Below are positions 63,827 through 64,000 of a stretch of 64,000 bases of DNA, piece after piece. The translations under genes were made by a program, and so were the position numbers. The notes beneath the pieces were generated by a model. It ran no database searches. It was not told where the DNA came from and saw only the letters and a program-made list of their open reading frames with translations. Source of the DNA: Nitrosospira multiformis (lineage in GTDB: Bacteria; Pseudomonadota; Gammaproteobacteria; Burkholderiales; Nitrosomonadaceae); NCBI RefSeq assembly GCF_900103165.1, contig NZ_FNKY01000001.1, forward strand, positions 558,001 through 622,000, given 5' to 3'. The stretch's first letter is position 1; every line of letters starts with the position of its first letter.

Positions 63827-64000
63827 CTATCGTTGCATTTTCCGTATGGCTGCCGCACGTTTCTCCAAAGGCGTCGCTTTGCTTGCATAGCCAATATCAC
63901 GATATAGCTGCGCCAAGTTTTCAAGGCTCGTCGCAACATTGGGATGATCCGGGCCAAGCGTTTTTTCAGAAATCGCCAGCGCGCGCTTGAAAAGCGGCTC
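63827..64000 (-). CDS. Tetratricopeptide-repeat protein, C-terminal end (partial at window edge)
   Basis: On the minus strand, 57 codons are open from the window edge to a TAG at 63827-63829. They encode EPLFKRALAISEKTLGPDHP then NVATSLENLAQLYRDIGYAS, a TPR unit of the kinesin-light-chain type (A..I.EK.LGPDHP.VA..L.NLA.LY), and the tail KATPLEKRAAAIRKMQR. Such proteins carry long tandem arrays and are often protein-binding scaffolds. The gene begins beyond the window and is convergent with bpt. Confidence 0.85.
   Translation of the reverse strand, partial: EPLFKRALAISEKTLGPDHPNVATSLENLAQLYRDIGYASKATPLEKRAAAIRKMQR

Overview
The window is a chromosomal segment of a betaproteobacterial ammonia oxidiser, most likely Nitrosospira or a close relative. 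It opens inside amoB, and the order amoB-amoE-amoD-copC-copD is the one known from Nitrosospira and Nitrosomonas. A PEP-CTERM protein and betaproteobacterial housekeeping clusters (mlaFEDC-B/bolA, ftsY-ftsE-ftsX-rpoH, ruvCAB, tolQRAB-pal-cpoB) fit this. The genus is an inference from gene order and protein similarity, not from a database search.

Region by region. 1-5.2 kb: the 3' end of the ammonia monooxygenase operon, the membrane-anchored periplasmic paralogues AmoE and AmoD, then CopC and a three-part CopD (membrane domain, cytochrome c, cysteine-less redoxin-like domain), and a small His-tailed periplasmic protein. 5.3-7.8 kb: a UMF1-type transporter and a DCC-family protein. 7.85-15.64 kb: an AT-richer, decayed integrated element that abuts the 3' end of tRNA-Thr(CGU). 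It holds a frameshifted tyrosine integrase, a PLD-fold protein, a TumE/TumA-like toxin-antitoxin pair, a PD-(D/E)XK-like protein, two exported unknowns, a broken serine recombinase, a phased array of palindromes and a broken P2 gpA-like replication gene. 16-26 kb: aroQ, accBC, prmA, a truncated zinc-finger/DUF3426 gene, the Mla phospholipid transport genes, an ABC-2 exporter and a BolA protein. 26-30 kb (minus strand): rpoH, ftsX, ftsE, ftsY. 30-34.4 kb: two M16 peptidase-like genes, rsmD, coaD, ferredoxin. 34.4-41.9 kb (minus strand): YggS, dnaE, YheT-type hydrolase, PEP-CTERM protein. 42.5-46.9 kb: an RND efflux pair. 47.3-50.0 kb: a second accessory patch (small membrane protein, GrlR-like protein, large nested inverted repeat, HsdR-N-like nuclease, coiled-coil/zinc-ribbon protein) that ends near tRNA-Lys(UUU). 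50.9-64 kb: thiO, yebC, ruvCAB, ybgC-tolQRAB-pal-cpoB, queE, queC, aat, bpt, and the end of a TPR gene.

The most unexpected signal is a family of short intergenic repeats (at least six copies; about 105-240 bp where both ends are visible) with terminal inverted repeats related to CCTAAATCCGGCGGTTGACC. They sit tightly against gene ends and sometimes form the stop or start codon of the flanking gene: one fills the whole ruvC-ruvA spacer, one encodes the last residues of QueC, one fills the mlaC-mlaB spacer. A second, unrelated inverted-repeat element supplies the stop codon of the YheT-type gene. Other points of note are ruvC, which has no ATG/GTG/TTG codon upstream of its first catalytic aspartate, and the array of five palindromes at about 30-34 bp spacing between the two broken mobile-element genes.
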